Of a stretch of DNA of 64,000 nt, positions 11,060 to 24,950 are shown piece after piece. Position 1 is the stretch's first letter. Each line of letters begins with the position of its first letter. The position numbers were made by a program, and so were the translations under genes. This DNA comes from Chondrilla cf. caribensis (Eukaryota; Porifera; Demospongiae; Chondrillida; Chondrillidae). Location of the stretch: assembly GCA_964020155.1 (NCBI GenBank), contig OZ026552.1, positions 1,023,501 to 1,087,500 on the forward strand. The letters are read 5' to 3'. The notes beneath the pieces are model-generated. The model made no database searches and was not told where the DNA came from. It worked only from the letters and a program-made list of their open reading frames with translations.

Positions 11060-12854
11060 ATGGCCAATTATCACTTGATTTTGATGGTCACTATAATCTG
11101 TCTCTGTAGCTTTGTAACAGAGTCTAAATACAAAGGAAGTGAGTAGGGTGTGGATAATAGTATGTATTGTAGGTAGAGAATATTGTATTTGTATGACCAA
11201 CATAGTTGCCAACTCTCCTGAATCATCCAGGTAATTCACAGATTTTTACAGTGGTAACATGTCCCGCACGGATTGGTGAAATGTCCCAAATTAAACAACA
11301 GTAAACCACAAGTGCTTCAATTCCATCTAGCTGTTTAATCGTCATTTGTCATTCTCTAGCTAGTAGAATGAATACTTAGTCTGTTCGATTTTCAGTCGGC
11401 GGTGTTCGGTACGCTCTGATCGACTTCTTTAAGCTCTAGGAAAGATCTACGTGGGCTCTTTGTCGTATAATCATCAATCCAACGAGGTGAAAACTCACAA
11501 TCCCTTTTGTATGGAGCATAACATTAAATTATCCCTCAAAAATCGGCTTTTAGATTCGTCCGAGCGTTTGACAGCCATTTGCAATATGATGCCAAAAACT
11601 GGCTGATTATGTTCATCATACTAATCTACTTTTGTTGTCTAAATTGCAATAGTAAACTGGGATACATTCATTTTACACTGGATACACTACATTATTTAAC
11701 AAGACTCTAGACTACTGTTACAGCTATTATTTCAATCAATAATACTAAACCTGCATATATTCGTTGAGCCATTTTGGCCCGCAGCACAAAGGTGTAAGGA
11801 CATATTAAGTGTCTCTGAAGGGAATTTTCAAGGATTGGCAACTATGGTCACCAATATACTAACTGTTACAATAAAATTGTACCAAATCTTTTACATATTA
11901 TCATTGGGAGAACTTACTTATCAATAATATTTTAAATTAATGCTTTGAAAAGATTCAACCGTTGCTATCAGTGGGTAAGTTTGATGGCAAAGCAATGTTT
12001 GGGAGAGATCCCTACAATCTCTAGTAGGATATAGTGAATGGTATTTTCAAAATTTAGCAGTAGTATAATATTATAGTGAATGTTATTTCTGACAAAATTT
12101 AGCAAAACCATTGTTACAGTGTTACTTGACCATCAATTCATCAACCCAAGACAACATAAATCAGTTTAACCTTGAACTCTATCTTTCTACAATGTTTTCA
12201 TAACCTCCATAGAGGGATGTACTGAAGGTGGCAATAAGTATCATGAAGGGGACGTCTGGACTTGTTCCGATGGTTGCAACACCTGGTGAGGACAACACTG
12301 AGATTCACTCAATCACTTCACATGTACCACATTCCTAAATGTCTCTCATATGTACAGCAAATGTCTCAATGGAGCTGTTGTGTCGACCCGAATGGCTTGC
12401 AAAACAAAGGGTGGCGGTGAGTGTGATTTCTTATGTGTAGAAGACTATGTGCTTGTGTGTGTGCATGAATGTACATGGGTGGATATGACATCTATATTTC
12501 CAAGCTGATGCACATTCATCAGATGTGCAATGTATACACTTGCATGGGTCTACCACGTCTGTGTGTGTGTTTGTATATAAGACGTTTGTGCATACCTCCA
12601 GACTACACCAGAAATAGCAGTATAATATGTACTAGTTGAATGTTGGATTAGTGTGTTTTATCGGCAATTAATGTTATACACTGTGCTGATTTGAAATAGG
12701 ACATATACATATCATATATACGTACATCACTCATGCTAGCACTGTCATATTTCGCCTTGGGCTAACACTCAGTACACACCAAAGCCCTGCATGCATATGA
12801 TTTGCCAGATTCAAAACCTTGAACAAGCATTTCCTATATTTTACAGCATTTTAA
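11060..12854 (+). CDS. Secreted single-module cysteine-rich protein (gene 2)
   Basis: Predicted exons are 11060–11138, 12213–12285, 12358–12416 and 12847–12854, which join in frame to 72 aa. Exon 1 encodes a signal peptide (MANYHLILMVTIICLCSFVT...). It is followed by one complete module with the six-cysteine pattern of gene 1. The usual CWC is CKC and the second module exon is 59 nt rather than 50 or 56. The module ends in KTKGGG, then AF and the stop. This is the minimal form of the family. The more divergent module suggests it separated before the expansion in gene 3. Secretion is well supported. A protease-inhibitor or binding role is only suggested by the cysteine spacing. Confidence 0.75.
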
Positions 12855-14001
12855 GGCAAGATTGGCTGGATATCAGAAAGAATTCTTTCAATACAGATCT
12901 ATTAGCAGATTAGTTATAGGCAGCTGACTATAATAGTAATAGTTTATCCATTATAATCAAGAGGGATAAATTAGAATTCCATGGAGAGCATACTTCATTG
13001 CTATCAATATCCTCATTTATCATCATCTTATTTTTATAATAATAATATTATACCCACTTGAACTACATTGAAATTATCTGATTTCTAATTTCAGAATCAA
13101 AATGTTATAGTTTTATTACTTTATCATAACAGTTATTAAGTTATAGTGAAAATCTTATAATACAGAGTCAGGCTACATGCACTGATGGCTAGTGATTTTT
13201 ATTTCCAACTTATGACAGACTCAATACTCATGAGACAGGCAGACCACACACCACTCGACATTGTCATGCTCACAACATACAGGGCACACAAAACTTGTAC
13301 TTCTTATCAGAGGTACTTACTATCAGTACTGGTTGACATAGTGTACATGAGCTGGGGCCCGAGTGAAGTGTACTCACTAACCAGGAGTATGTACTAACCC
13401 AGGTACTTACTAAGCAAGTTGCACTGTATGTACACTACTGTGACATGACATTACTCTGCAGTGCTATTTAGACCCTCCTATAGGTAGTAGGCATCCTCTC
13501 GGCTCAGGGTGATCATCCCTTCACTGACAGTGGGAACTTATTGGGACAATTTGAGTGGACACTACATTGGACTATTTACACATCACTTACATTGGTCAGC
13601 CACACACACACTCCATGTATTTGGTTACATGCAATTTTATTTAACTATGTGTACTAGATGTAGACATGTAGCATTTTACATCCATGATCATTTATCCATC
13701 CCAGAAATGAGCTAGCCATGCACACTGACAAGTAGTATTGTTATTACTGACGCCAGTTAATACAAACTAGAATTACACCACAAGTAGTATTGTTATTACT
13801 GACGCCAGTTAATACAAACTAGAATTACACCAGAGCTAGCCTGTCACATGTATTCCATTGACCATTATCCTAGACAACAAACTGTAATTGAGGTCACACT
13901 GCTATAGTTTGGATTACAACTTGGTAATCAGGATATTCCTGTTTCATTATGATTACAGTATCAACCTGCATATCAAGGTACTACGGATTTCATATACTTG
14001 A

Positions 14002-14142
14002 TCAGGTAGGCCGTAATTATGACATGTATGGTGCAAAACATAAGTCAAAGTCATCTTGATGTGTAGCTATCTGCTCTGCAGAGACATCAGGGTGTAGAGT
14101 TAGCCAGTCCCACTTCTCCTTGCATAGGGCAGTGACCTTATT
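14002..14142 (-). pseudogene. Stray copy of the ANKRD45-like last exon (copy 2, broken)
   Basis: Same 141-nt exon as at 31648–31788, with an acceptor-like end at 14143. A substitution creates an early TAA at 14017–14019, five codons before the normal stop. No other ANKRD45 exon is nearby. Confidence 0.75.
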
Positions 14143-14384
14143 CTGTACAGGAATAGCAAATACAGAATAACAGCATACACTGTGAGATGTAACCATAAAA
14201 ACTAATACAACAAGGTAACAATGGAACCTGATAGATAGATAGATACATACGTACATTACCCATACTAGCCTTAGGCTAACACTCAATACACAATCAAGAC
14301 CCAGCCCTGATTTGCCACATACTAAATTTGGTAATATTATTTATTGATAATTTAGAAACAATGAATAATCATCTAATAGTATTA

Positions 14385-14640
14385 TTATTTTACAGCATTT
14401 TAAAGGAAGATTTGGCTTAACAACAGAAATTCTTTTCATCATAGATCTCTTAGCAGATTAATTATACGCAGCTCACTATAATATTAATATTTATCCATTA
14501 TGATCAAGAGACACCATTAGAATTCCAGGATAGTACACTTCATTGCTATCATTATCCTCATATATCGTAATCTCATCATACTCACTCGAGACTTATCAAA
14601 ATTAATTGATCGCTATTTCAGAATCAAAGTTATCTATTAG
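14385..14640 (+). pseudogene. Orphan terminal-exon and 3' region of a cysteine-rich gene
   Basis: TTTTACAG|CATTTTAA and the following 250 bp match the terminal exon and 3' flank of genes 1–3. No module or signal exon precedes it. Upstream is instead the copied ANKRD45 exon. It is a remnant of a fourth duplicated unit. Confidence 0.65.
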
Positions 14641-14742
14641 TGAAAATGCCATAATACACTATGTCAGGCTACATGCACTGGATGTTGGGATACATACACT
14701 GGATGCTGGGATACATTATACTTTAAAACATTTAACAGATGT

Positions 14743-14761
14743 CCCCCCCCCCCCCCCCCCC
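14743..14761. repeat. Poly-C run
   Basis: About nineteen consecutive C residues, close to a decayed copy of the 21-bp minisatellite. A shorter C run sits in the matching block near 1769. Confidence 0.9.
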
Positions 14762-15735
14762 CAGACTTCAACCCATATCACACTGGGACTCCTCACGCCC
14801 GGAGCAAGCAGTTTCCGGGTGGTCCAGCAAATATGCTAATAATATAATTACTTAATTGAATGTCACTAAATCAAAAAAGTGCTGTTTAGCTAGGTGACAT
14901 CTTATGGTTGAGTTGAAGCTGGAAAAACTATGGTTTGTTTCTAAAGATTTCCATTGAACTTTATCCAAAAAATCAAATAAGCGTTTTGGTCAGCGAGGAA
15001 AAGGTGAAAATGCCATTTGCGAAGCTAAAATTGCCTGGAGAACAGACCGAACTAACCGAAAAACGAAGAAGTAATGTTCGAACAGTAAAGTGTGTGCATT
15101 TGCCAGCAAGACAAATCAGGAATTTTGATGTGTGTGCACAACCTGTAAAGTTGCACGTGATCATAGAAGGGGGGAAAGCTTGCCCAATTGTGGAATGAAT
15201 TTGGCAAGCCAGACCACTGTTTGGCTTATATATTGTAGTGTACTATGGGCAATGCAGGTGTTACTTAGTTGTTTTATGTAGTTTCTTTTATAAAATTTAA
15301 TCACGTTCATCTGTTAGTTCATGTTAGCTGTAACCTTATGAGTAGTTGTGTGTACACTGTGCTAATTAGTGGTGGTTAGCACCCACTCAATATTACCAAT
15401 TCGGGTCAAAATCCTTCATCAACAACTGTCCTTTCCACCGAGGAACACTTTTTGATGCCAAGAAGACCTTACCAAAAAAAATCCAAAAAGGCGCCAATTC
15501 CCACGCCTGCATCCTGCTCATTGTGCCTTGACTGGGAAGCCACATGAAATCATACTCATGCACACCACTGCATGGACATACACACACATGCACACGAGAT
15601 GCACACCCACATACACACACTGGGGGCACTCATTTAGATCCACCCACACACAAGGGGGGGCGTCTGTTAACCTCTACCAACACAGTTGACAACCATTTAA
15701 TACTCTTAATGATGTTGAATAGTGCAAACCGTCCA

Positions 15736-15935
15736 TCAATCATTGACATCAAATAATGGCAGATTGAAATTAGCTATAGGTTGTTCCATGAATTAAAGAC
15801 CACAAGAGCTGAACATGATTATGATTACAATCTGGCATGCCCTACAGCAGTTGTTATATACCAAGTACATTGTCAAGGACACACTTATAGATGTGATGGT
15901 CCACAGACCACCACTGACCAGGGTAGCCAGTCATG
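15736..15935 (+). pseudogene. Broken copy of the 7520/30266 conserved ORF (copy 2)
   Basis: It retains AEHDYDYNLACPTAVV and VHCQGHTYRCDG in one frame, then meets a TGA after DQGSQS. Relative to the other copies it has one in-frame 3-nt insertion and one frame-breaking change. Confidence 0.4.
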
Positions 15936-16232
15936 ATCAAATTTTGAAACATTCGGTGCAATGAATCCTCTGGTTACGGAATTATCCACACTAATCAAGC
16001 ATATTTTATTACATGCCCAGTGATCCCACTTTTACTGTAACAGTGTTTGTCCTGGAACCATGTGACTGGAGTATAATTCATATGTATAATACCATTTCAC
16101 TATTTTATATCCTTGTTTTTGCTTTCTCTCTCTCTGAAATCCTCCAATCAACAATGATTAGGCTCCTTCTCTTTGGAAATATTTAGTTAACTCCTTCACT
16201 GTATAGCTATAGAAGTAATAGTCATTTTTCCT

Positions 16233-16457
16233 TTGGATGGATCTTATTATGTCCCAATAATATCCACGGCTCTATTGGCAAGTTTAGGTGCCTTGGATGT
16301 CAGCTATATCAGCTCAGGGCAACCAAACATGCAGGCATTATATGCATGTCATCAATGTAATAGTCCTGATCTCATCAAAGATTACTTATACTACACAGCC
16401 TACAATTCCACACACATACCACTTATTAGGGTCTCACAAAATGTGAAAAAGCAATAA
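16233..16457 (+). other. Unrecognised 74-codon ORF in a duplicated block
   Basis: Starts MDGSYYVPIISTALLASLGA and contains a CHQC pair. The 3' half matches the decayed sequence at 215–365, where the frame is broken. No splice context or family is evident. It may be a relic exon. Confidence 0.2.
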
Positions 16458-16517
16458 TTCTTTGTTATCGTCAACACATGCGCCACTCAACATTGTCATG
16501 CACATGCAACAGGTCAG

Positions 16518-16572
<55 letters not shown>
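16518..16572. repeat. (CA)n microsatellite
   Basis: Pure CA tract, in the same position within its duplicated block as 573–645. Confidence 0.95.
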
Positions 16573-16574
<2 letters not shown>

Positions 16575-17463
16575 ATGTATTCAGTTACATGCAATCCTCA
16601 CTTCAATGTGTGTAGTAGACATTACATATAGCATAAATTTGACATGCATGGTCATTTTCCATCCCAGAAATGAGCCACACTGACAAGTAGTATTGTTATT
16701 ACTGACGCCATTTAGTCTGGCACATGTATTCCAGTGACCATTATGCTAGACAACAAACTGTAATTGAGGTCACACTGCTACAGTTTGGTGAACAATGGCA
16801 ATCAGAATATTTCCGCATCATTAATATTTCCTCCATGATGCAACTACAGTAGGATACATTAGCTGGTCACAAATCATTTCGGACAAACAACAAAATGGTT
16901 GTGGGTTGGGAGAAGAGACCTTGTGTGAACAAAACCGCTATACACTTAGGAAATTTTGGAATCTTTTGTGTTGGTCTCTTATAAGTAATATTACTACAGT
17001 GAGAATCGCCTTTTGTTCAGTGTTGGAATTCCATATTTACGTATCTTCTGGGTCTTGTGCCTATTTAAATGTGATATACGTAATAATGACTAGTTCCATG
17101 CCAAATTCACATTACACAAAGCAACAGTCATGTAGCAAAGTGTGTATTGTAGTTATACTTAGTCTATCACTTCGAGAATCCTATTAGCGACAATCAATGT
17201 GTCTAATCACAAATCAACGTCCATTCTGTTCGGGCTACTTATGCACATTCATAATATGCCGGTACATATGTACAAACACACCAAAATCATACTACAGTGT
17301 CAACCTGCATATCAAGGTATGTATGTCATATATTCAGTCAGGTAGGCTGTAATCTTGACATGTATGGTGCAAAACATAAGTCAATGTCATCCTGATGTAC
17401 ATACCAAGATAATAGTACTGTGTCAACCTGCATATCAAGGTACTACGGATTTCATATACTTGA

Positions 17464-17592
17464 TCAGGTAGGCTGTAATTTGACAAAACATAAGTCAAAG
17501 TCATCTTGATGTGTAGCTATCTGCTCTGCAGAGACATCAGGGTGTAGAGTTAGCCAGTCCCACTTCTCCTTGCATAGGGCAGTGAATTTATT
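17464..17592 (-). pseudogene. Stray copy of the ANKRD45-like last exon (copy 3, 12-nt deletion)
   Basis: Same exon as 31648–31788 but lacking 12 nt (four codons) before the final KLQPT. The frame and TGA are kept. Homology to the ANKRD45 locus continues about 100 bp upstream of the exon (to about 17800), then stops before exon 3. Confidence 0.75.
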
Positions 17593-17819
17593 CTGCACAG
17601 GAACAGCAAATACAGAATAACAGCATACACTGTGAGATGTAACCATAATAGTGAATACAACAAGGTAACAATGGAACCTGTGCTCAAAGACCACCAAGGA
17701 CTAAGACAAAGTGGTCTCCTTACTCAGGTGGTCTATATATACGTACATACAGAGGTGCTAAAGTGTGATGAGTTTGTGTACCAAATAGTTGAACAGCGGA
17801 ATAGTTGAATAGTGGCAAG

Positions 17820-18555
17820 TACACAACCAAAGGTGATATTTAGTGGTTAAGACATGAGGGCGAGTGTATTTTATATGTCATAATGTCCGAGTGTCCATGT
17901 CTTAACCATTATAGCATCCGTTGCTAACACTTTAAGCTAGTGCTTTATACATTATAAAATTGCTGTATAATAGTACTGTTTCTATGGTAACGGATGCTAT
18001 TGTAAAGATAGTCCACCCACAGACCCTGGATACCTGGACTGGCAACTCCTACTAATTAGTACAGTCAATCGTGTTGCCATTTCCAGAATGTTCAGTAAAA
18101 TGTCATTGACCATCCCAAATTTTGGGGTGGTTAAAAATGGTGACACCTTCCACGGTGACTGAGACGAACGATATGGATCTGTTTACCGATTGCTTAACCA
18201 TCCATTTGCAATACGAGGTACTGACTATCAACACTAATTGGAACAGAAACATAATGAGCACTGGTGCTTCTTTACAGGAGAAGATTTCAGATGCCCGTAC
18301 TTTAATGATATTCATATATTATTGCATTACATCATATCCCAACAAATGTTTGAGAATCACTCAAGGTCGATGACAGAGAGTGGTATTAGAAACGTGACGT
18401 TAAACAGATTTGCAGTCTATACCCTTCATGTGTGGTGAACATCATGAACGGAGAGTTCCTGAATCCTGTGTACTTTGAGCAGAAGCAATTGGCCATCGTT
18501 TCGCGAAGATAACGTGCAGATATTACCTTTCGCATAAGACAACAATATATTAATC

Positions 18556-18589
<34 letters not shown>

Positions 18590-19560
18590 ATCAACGTTTG
18601 CACCCAGAGAGTCTGTTCAAAATGTTTTACTTCTTGTAGGATATAACTAGGTATACATCTAAAGCTTTGTGAAGGTTTGTAAACATTCATCCGTAGGATG
18701 TATGGTCCACCAAATGATGTGCGCACACATACCCGTTCAATTTGGAACAAAATACAGCTATTTCTAATAATACATCATTAATAGTTAAACATGAATTTGA
18801 ATCAATAGTTGAGATTAAGACAGTTAATGGAAGGGTATTCCAAATTCCCTTGATGACCCAAATTACCCTATACTATCTGTGCTATCTTATACCTCCGTCC
18901 TTCCCGTGCGTATTAACCTTGATCTAATGGTAACACAATGATAATCACTACTTCGTGGGTACATTTTACAATAGGTACTACCTGTGAGGTGAGTCTACTA
19001 GTTGTAACATGAAAGTCAGAACTGCGAACCTCTGAATGAACGGACAGTTCCTCCGTGACCGGCAAAACCATTGTTCTCTTGAGAAACGGGCGTTAGGTAA
19101 TTTCTTCCTCATTCTCACAAATAAGTTGACTATTTGGTCTCCTGTTCCCAAATTCCACCAGGGTGTTGATGTTCTGGGTCATATCGTCCCAAACGAAGCA
19201 CAGTACTCGCACACACGTGGCGAATTTCCGCGGAAAGATTTGTGGGCGGAGTTAATTTCGCATGGCAACACAATGACAGCTCTCACGTGATGAAAGCACG
19301 CAGACGGAAAGAAAACGCTCCCGTTATAGACTCATGCACATTCATCCCGAATGTCTGATATGGTCATCTGTAGTGCAATCGTCTATCCTCAATCAGTGTC
19401 GTCAAATGAGAAGAGGATCAAAGTTGAGATTACTATAGACTATAAATTCCTATGATCACAATTTTTAAAATAAAATACAGTTTAATAGAAAATTAACATT
19501 CAGAATATTATATCCAAATGTGTTCATCTATATACAATTATTGGATTTACATGAATATTG
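17820..19560. other. Intergenic, no supported gene
   Basis: Short open frames exist (for example 18122–18373) but overlap each other in different frames and show no splice or family support. A TTA trinucleotide tract is at 18557–18588. Confidence 0.5.
18557..18588. repeat. (TTA)n microsatellite
   Basis: About ten TTA/ATT repeats. Confidence 0.95.
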
Positions 19561-19834
19561 CTTTCACATTTCAGGTACTATCAGTGACAGTTGAGTATGT
19601 GCAATGAGGTGGGGATGGCTCTCTATCTGAATATACTAGAAGTCATCCTATAAATTCTTGATCAGGAGACGTTTCCTACAAATTATTTGAGGCTGAACTG
19701 CTAATAGTCTATTATCCACTGGATCGAAACTACACTTGAGACAGTGTTAGTTTGTGCTTCATTCGACAAACCACTCACCATTCCTAACCTCGTCACTTAC
19801 TATTATCGTCAACACACCAAACAACTACTGTTAT

Positions 19835-20110
19835 TAACAAATCACTCACCACTGTCATCCTTACAGCACTCCCCACTGTCATCCTCACAGCATTTACCAC
19901 TGTCATCCTCACAGCACTCACCACTGTCATCCTCACAGCACTCACCACTGTTGTGTTTACACCACTTGCCAATGCCATCCTCACATCACTCACCATTGTC
20001 ACCCACACAACACTCACAATTAGTATCCTCACAATACTCACCACTCTCATTCAAAAACTCCTTTACCTCTGCATCCATAAGCTACTCACCACTGTCATCC
20101 ACACACAAAT
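19835..20110. repeat. 21-bp tandem repeat upstream of gene 3
   Basis: Units close to CTCACCACTGTCATCCTCACA, cleaner than the matching array at 3040–3300. It ends about 120 bp before the promoter E-box. Confidence 0.85.
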
Positions 20111-20232
20111 CATCACTCTCATCCACACATCAAAAAACAGTTATATATTCACACAACTGTGCCATAATAATAGTGGCTGTACTGGATGCAGCAATATCTA
20201 GTGTAACTCGAACGTCATGTGTCAACCTGTAC

Positions 20233-20263
20233 CAGGTGGTAAGAAACACCGATGGTATAAAAA
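20233..20263 (+). promoter_or_regulatory. Promoter of cysteine-rich gene 3: E-box plus TATA box
   Basis: CAGGTG at 20233–20238 and a full TATAAAAA at 20256–20263. The ATG lies 120 bp downstream of the TATA box. This is the strongest TATA box of the three paralogues. Confidence 0.72.
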
Positions 20264-20375
20264 GGTTACAATTTCGACTGGGGGATCAGCTCGTAGGACT
20301 TTGTTCACCAGCAACTAATTCGGTTCAAAACTGTTGAGGTTTTCACTGTCAAGAGAACAATAATTTGATGAAGAA

Positions 20376-22811
20376 ATGGCCAAATATCGCTTGATTTTGA
20401 TGGTCACTATTATCTATCTCTGTGGCTTTGTAACCGAGTCTAGTGGTGAAGGAGGTGAGTATATTGTAGACAGAGAATATATGGCATTTGTAAATGACCA
20501 TTATACGGTGGGCAAAAAATAAACTTCGCATTCCGTTTCGAATACGAAACGCTTGAATGGATCACTCTGTTCCATTCTTCAAGAAGCAAACTGTTTTGAT
20601 CAACACTAACTAACACACCAACTTCGTGGACGTGTGTACATTTAGTCGTGCATCATTCAAGTCTGATTTTACACTGGAGAGAAGGACAATGAAGTGATTG
20701 TGGAAGCGGAGTGATTCAGTTTGCTATTTAAATGGCATCAAGTTACCTACTCTCCAGGTTCTTTTGAGGGAAGTGGAAATTCGTACAACAGAGATGGGCC
20801 TGAATATGTAAATTCATCAAGAGATATGAATTTACCAGATCGATCTAGAAAAGTGCCATTTTCTTCATTCCAGAAGATGTGTCCACAGGTAGTTTTATTT
20901 GGTACTGAAGCGATGAAATCTTCTTCATAATGGAGTATCTAGCCAAATCATTCTGTACGTTGATGGAATAAGTTCAAATGTACACGTTTCTTTCTTTACG
21001 TCTTCGCAAGTTTCATTTCGTTCCATTTTCGTTTCATTTCCCGGCGTAGGCAAAAGTACGAAGCTGCATTTAGACTGAACAGTACACAAACTTAACTTTT
21101 GGCACCTACCTAGTCTAGCTAGCTAGCCCGTCCCCTCACACTATGGGCATACTAGCTGGAGACAGTCTAGCTCGAACAGCGATTAGTTCACACCTCAGCC
21201 TCGTGACTATTGGCCAATCAAATGATCCTTGACCAGAATCTTGGTCAAAGATTTTTGATTAATGACGTCACTGTCCGCTGAATCCGTTATTATACTGGGA
21301 GGGGCTAATTTCTGTTAAAAAGGATAGAGGAAATCATTCGTCGCACATCATCAAAGATAGGAAGATCGAGCGGGAGGACATAATTAATGTCTGTTGAGCG
21401 CAAATTTTGTTTGCACTGGTATTCTGCCACAACTCATCATAGTGAAGTTTATTTTAGTTGGAAATCATCCTGCTCGGGGAGAAAGGAGAAATGGGAGAAA
21501 AACTGGCAGCTGAGTGCCTTGAACACAGGGTGTCTGGTTGTAGCAATCAGCCTCTTCCATTTCTTCTCTCATACTTCACCTGCAGTACTGCAAGCTGCAG
21601 TCTTACACCGGTGAGACTGCAGCTTGCAGACAGAAACTGTGTAGATTTGATCTTGGTGATATTAATTGTGTTAATTATCTTCATTTCTGCATAATATAGT
21701 CTAATAAATGTAATCCTGTCATCTAATCTTCTTTTGTATACATATTAATTATTATATATAATATTATTGCTTGGTGGTGGCTACAGCCAGACATCCTGGG
21801 TTCGAGTCCCTTTCTCCCCAAGCAGGTTGATTTCCAAACAAAATAAACTTCAATAGCTACCACACACCTGCTTGTAAAAATTAATTAGGATTGAAGATTA
21901 GATGAAGTGACCATATTGATTAGACTATATATGCAGAAATGAAGCTAATTCACACAATTATCTCGTCATATACTGTACATGCACCAGCCCTATTAGTTTA
22001 CTGTGAGAATGAGTGCTTTAGTGCATGATGGAGGAGGGTCACTTCCAACAGTTCATGCAGTTCACCTTGAAAAATACTTTCTGATTAATGTGTTTGTAAC
22101 CTCAACAGCAGGGTGTACTGAAGGTGGCAATGAGTATGAAGATGGGGATGTGTGGACTTGTTCCGATGGTTGCAACATCTGGTGAGGACATCACTGAGAT
22201 TCACTCAACATTAACCATCATCACTTCACATGTACCACATTCCTAAACCTCTCCAATATATCCAGCGGGTGTAACAATGGACAAGTTGTATCGACCCTGA
22301 TGGCTTGCCCTCCAAGTGAGTGGAAATCAATGTGTGCACAGAAAGTGAATACAAGTGAAAACATTCTAATAATTGATCATCATGCCATCAATTCAAGCCA
22401 ACATTAGTCAGTTTAACTTTCAATTATAAGTTTTTGTAACCTCAACAGAGGGATGTACTGAAGGCGGCAATGAGTATGAAGATGGAGACGTCTGGACTTG
22501 TTCTGATGGTTGCAACACCTGGTGAGGACATCACTGAGATTCACTCAACATTAACCATCATCACTTCACATGTACCACATTCATAATCTTCTCTAATATG
22601 TACAGCTGGTGTATCGATGGACGTGTTGGATCCACCCTGATAGCTTGCCCTCCAAAAGGCCGTGAGTGTTGTTTACTCATTTGTAGAGGAATGTGTGCTT
22701 GTGTGTATGCATACATGTGTTGATAAATGACATGTAAACTTTCCGAACTGATTCACATCAAATGTGCAATGTACAATATGTTTACATGTGTTTGCTACAT
22801 GTTCATGTGTT

Positions 22812-22867
<56 letters not shown>

Positions 22868-24095
22868 TGTGTCTGTGTGTGTGTGTGTGTGTTGTATAAT
22901 GTATTTGTAACCTCAACAGAAGGGTGTACTGAAGGTGGCAATGAGTATGAAGATGGGGAGAGTTGGACTTGTTCCGATGGTTGTAACACCTGGTGAGGAA
23001 TTCACTTACATTACAGTCACTCAACATTAACCATCATCATTTTGCATGTACCACATTCCTAAACCTCTCTGATAATATTATCTATAGCTGGTGTAGCAAT
23101 GGACGTGTTGGATCCACCCTGATAGCTTGCCCTCCAAAGGGTCGTGAGTGTGTCTACTCGTTTGTAGAGAAATTTGTGCTTGTCTGTATGCATACATGTG
23201 TGGATATGTGACATGTAAACTTTCCAAACTGATATACATCATATGTATTGTACATTGACATCATGTGCAATGTACAATACATGTGTCTGCTACATATTCA
23301 TGTGTGTGTGTGTGGTTGTATGTGTGTATGTGTGCGTGTGTATTTTATGATGTGTTTGTAACCTCAACAGAGGGATGTACTGAAGGTGGCAATGAGTATG
23401 AAGATGGGGATGTCTGGACTTGTTCCGATGGTTGCAACACCTGGTGAGGACATCACTGAGATTCACTCAACATTAACCATCATCACTTCACATGTACCAC
23501 ATTCCTTAACCTCTCTAATATGTACAGCTGGTGTATCAACGGACGTGTTGCATCGACCAGAATAGCTTGCCCTCCTAAACCCAGTGAGTGGATATTGATA
23601 AGTGTACAGAAAGTGAATGCAAGTGAAAACATTCTAATAATTGATCATCATGCCATCAATTCAAGCCAACATTAGTGAGTTTAACTTTCAATTATAAGTT
23701 TTTGTAACCTCAACAGAGGGATGTACTGAAGGCGGCAATGAGTATGAAGATGGAGACGTCTGGACTTGTTCTGATGGTTGCAACACCTGGTGAGGACATC
23801 ACTGAGATTCACTCAACATTAACCATCATCACTTCACATGTACCACATTCATAATCTTCTCTAATATGTACAGCTGGTGTATCGATGGACGTGTTGGATC
23901 CACCCTGATAGCTTGCCCTCCAAAAGGCCGTGAGTGTTGTTTACTCATTTGTAGAGGAATGTGTGCTTGTGTGTATGCATACATGTGTTGATAAATGACA
24001 TGTAAACTTTCCGAACTGATTCACATCAAATGTGCAATGTACAATATGTTTACATGTGTTTGCTACATGTTCATGTGTTTGTGTTTGTGTGTGTG

Positions 24096-24173
<78 letters not shown>

Positions 24174-24890
24174 GTATACTGTATTTGTAACCTCAACAGA
24201 AGGGTGTACTGAAGGTGGCAATGAGTATGAAGATGGGGAGAGTTGGACTTGTTCTGATGGTTGTAACACCTGGTGAGGAATTCACTGAGATTCACTCAAC
24301 ATTATCCATCATCACTTCACAATTACCGCATTCCTAAACTTCTCTAATATGTACAGCTGGTGTATGGATGGACGTGTTGGATCGACCATAATGGCTTGTC
24401 CTCCAAGTGAGTGGCTATCTATGTGTATTCAAGTAAAGTGAATGCAACAATGAAAACATTCTAATAATTGATCATCATGCCATCAATTCAAGCAGACATT
24501 AGTCAGTTTAACTTTCAATTATATGTCTTTGCAACCTCAATAGAGGGATGTACTGAAGGCGGTGAAGATTATGAAGATGGAGACGTCTGGACTTGTTCCG
24601 ATGGGTGCAACACCTGGTGAGGACATTGTATGCCACTCAACATTAACCATCATCATTTTACATGTATATACCCCATTCCTAAACCTCTCTAATAATATTA
24701 TCTATAGCTGGTGTAGCAATGGACGTGTTGGATCCACCCTGATAGCTTGCCCTCCAAAAGGCCGTGAGTGTTGTTTACTCATTTGTAGAGGAATGTGTGC
24801 TTGTGTGCATGTATACATGTGTCAATATGACATGTAAACTTTCCGAACTGACACACGTGAAATGTATAATGTACAATACATGTGTCTGTG

Positions 24891-24950
<60 letters not shown>

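Noticed and set aside
21765..21832. Functional tRNA gene
   Set aside because: Only the B-box side is convincing. There is no A box and no foldable cloverleaf.
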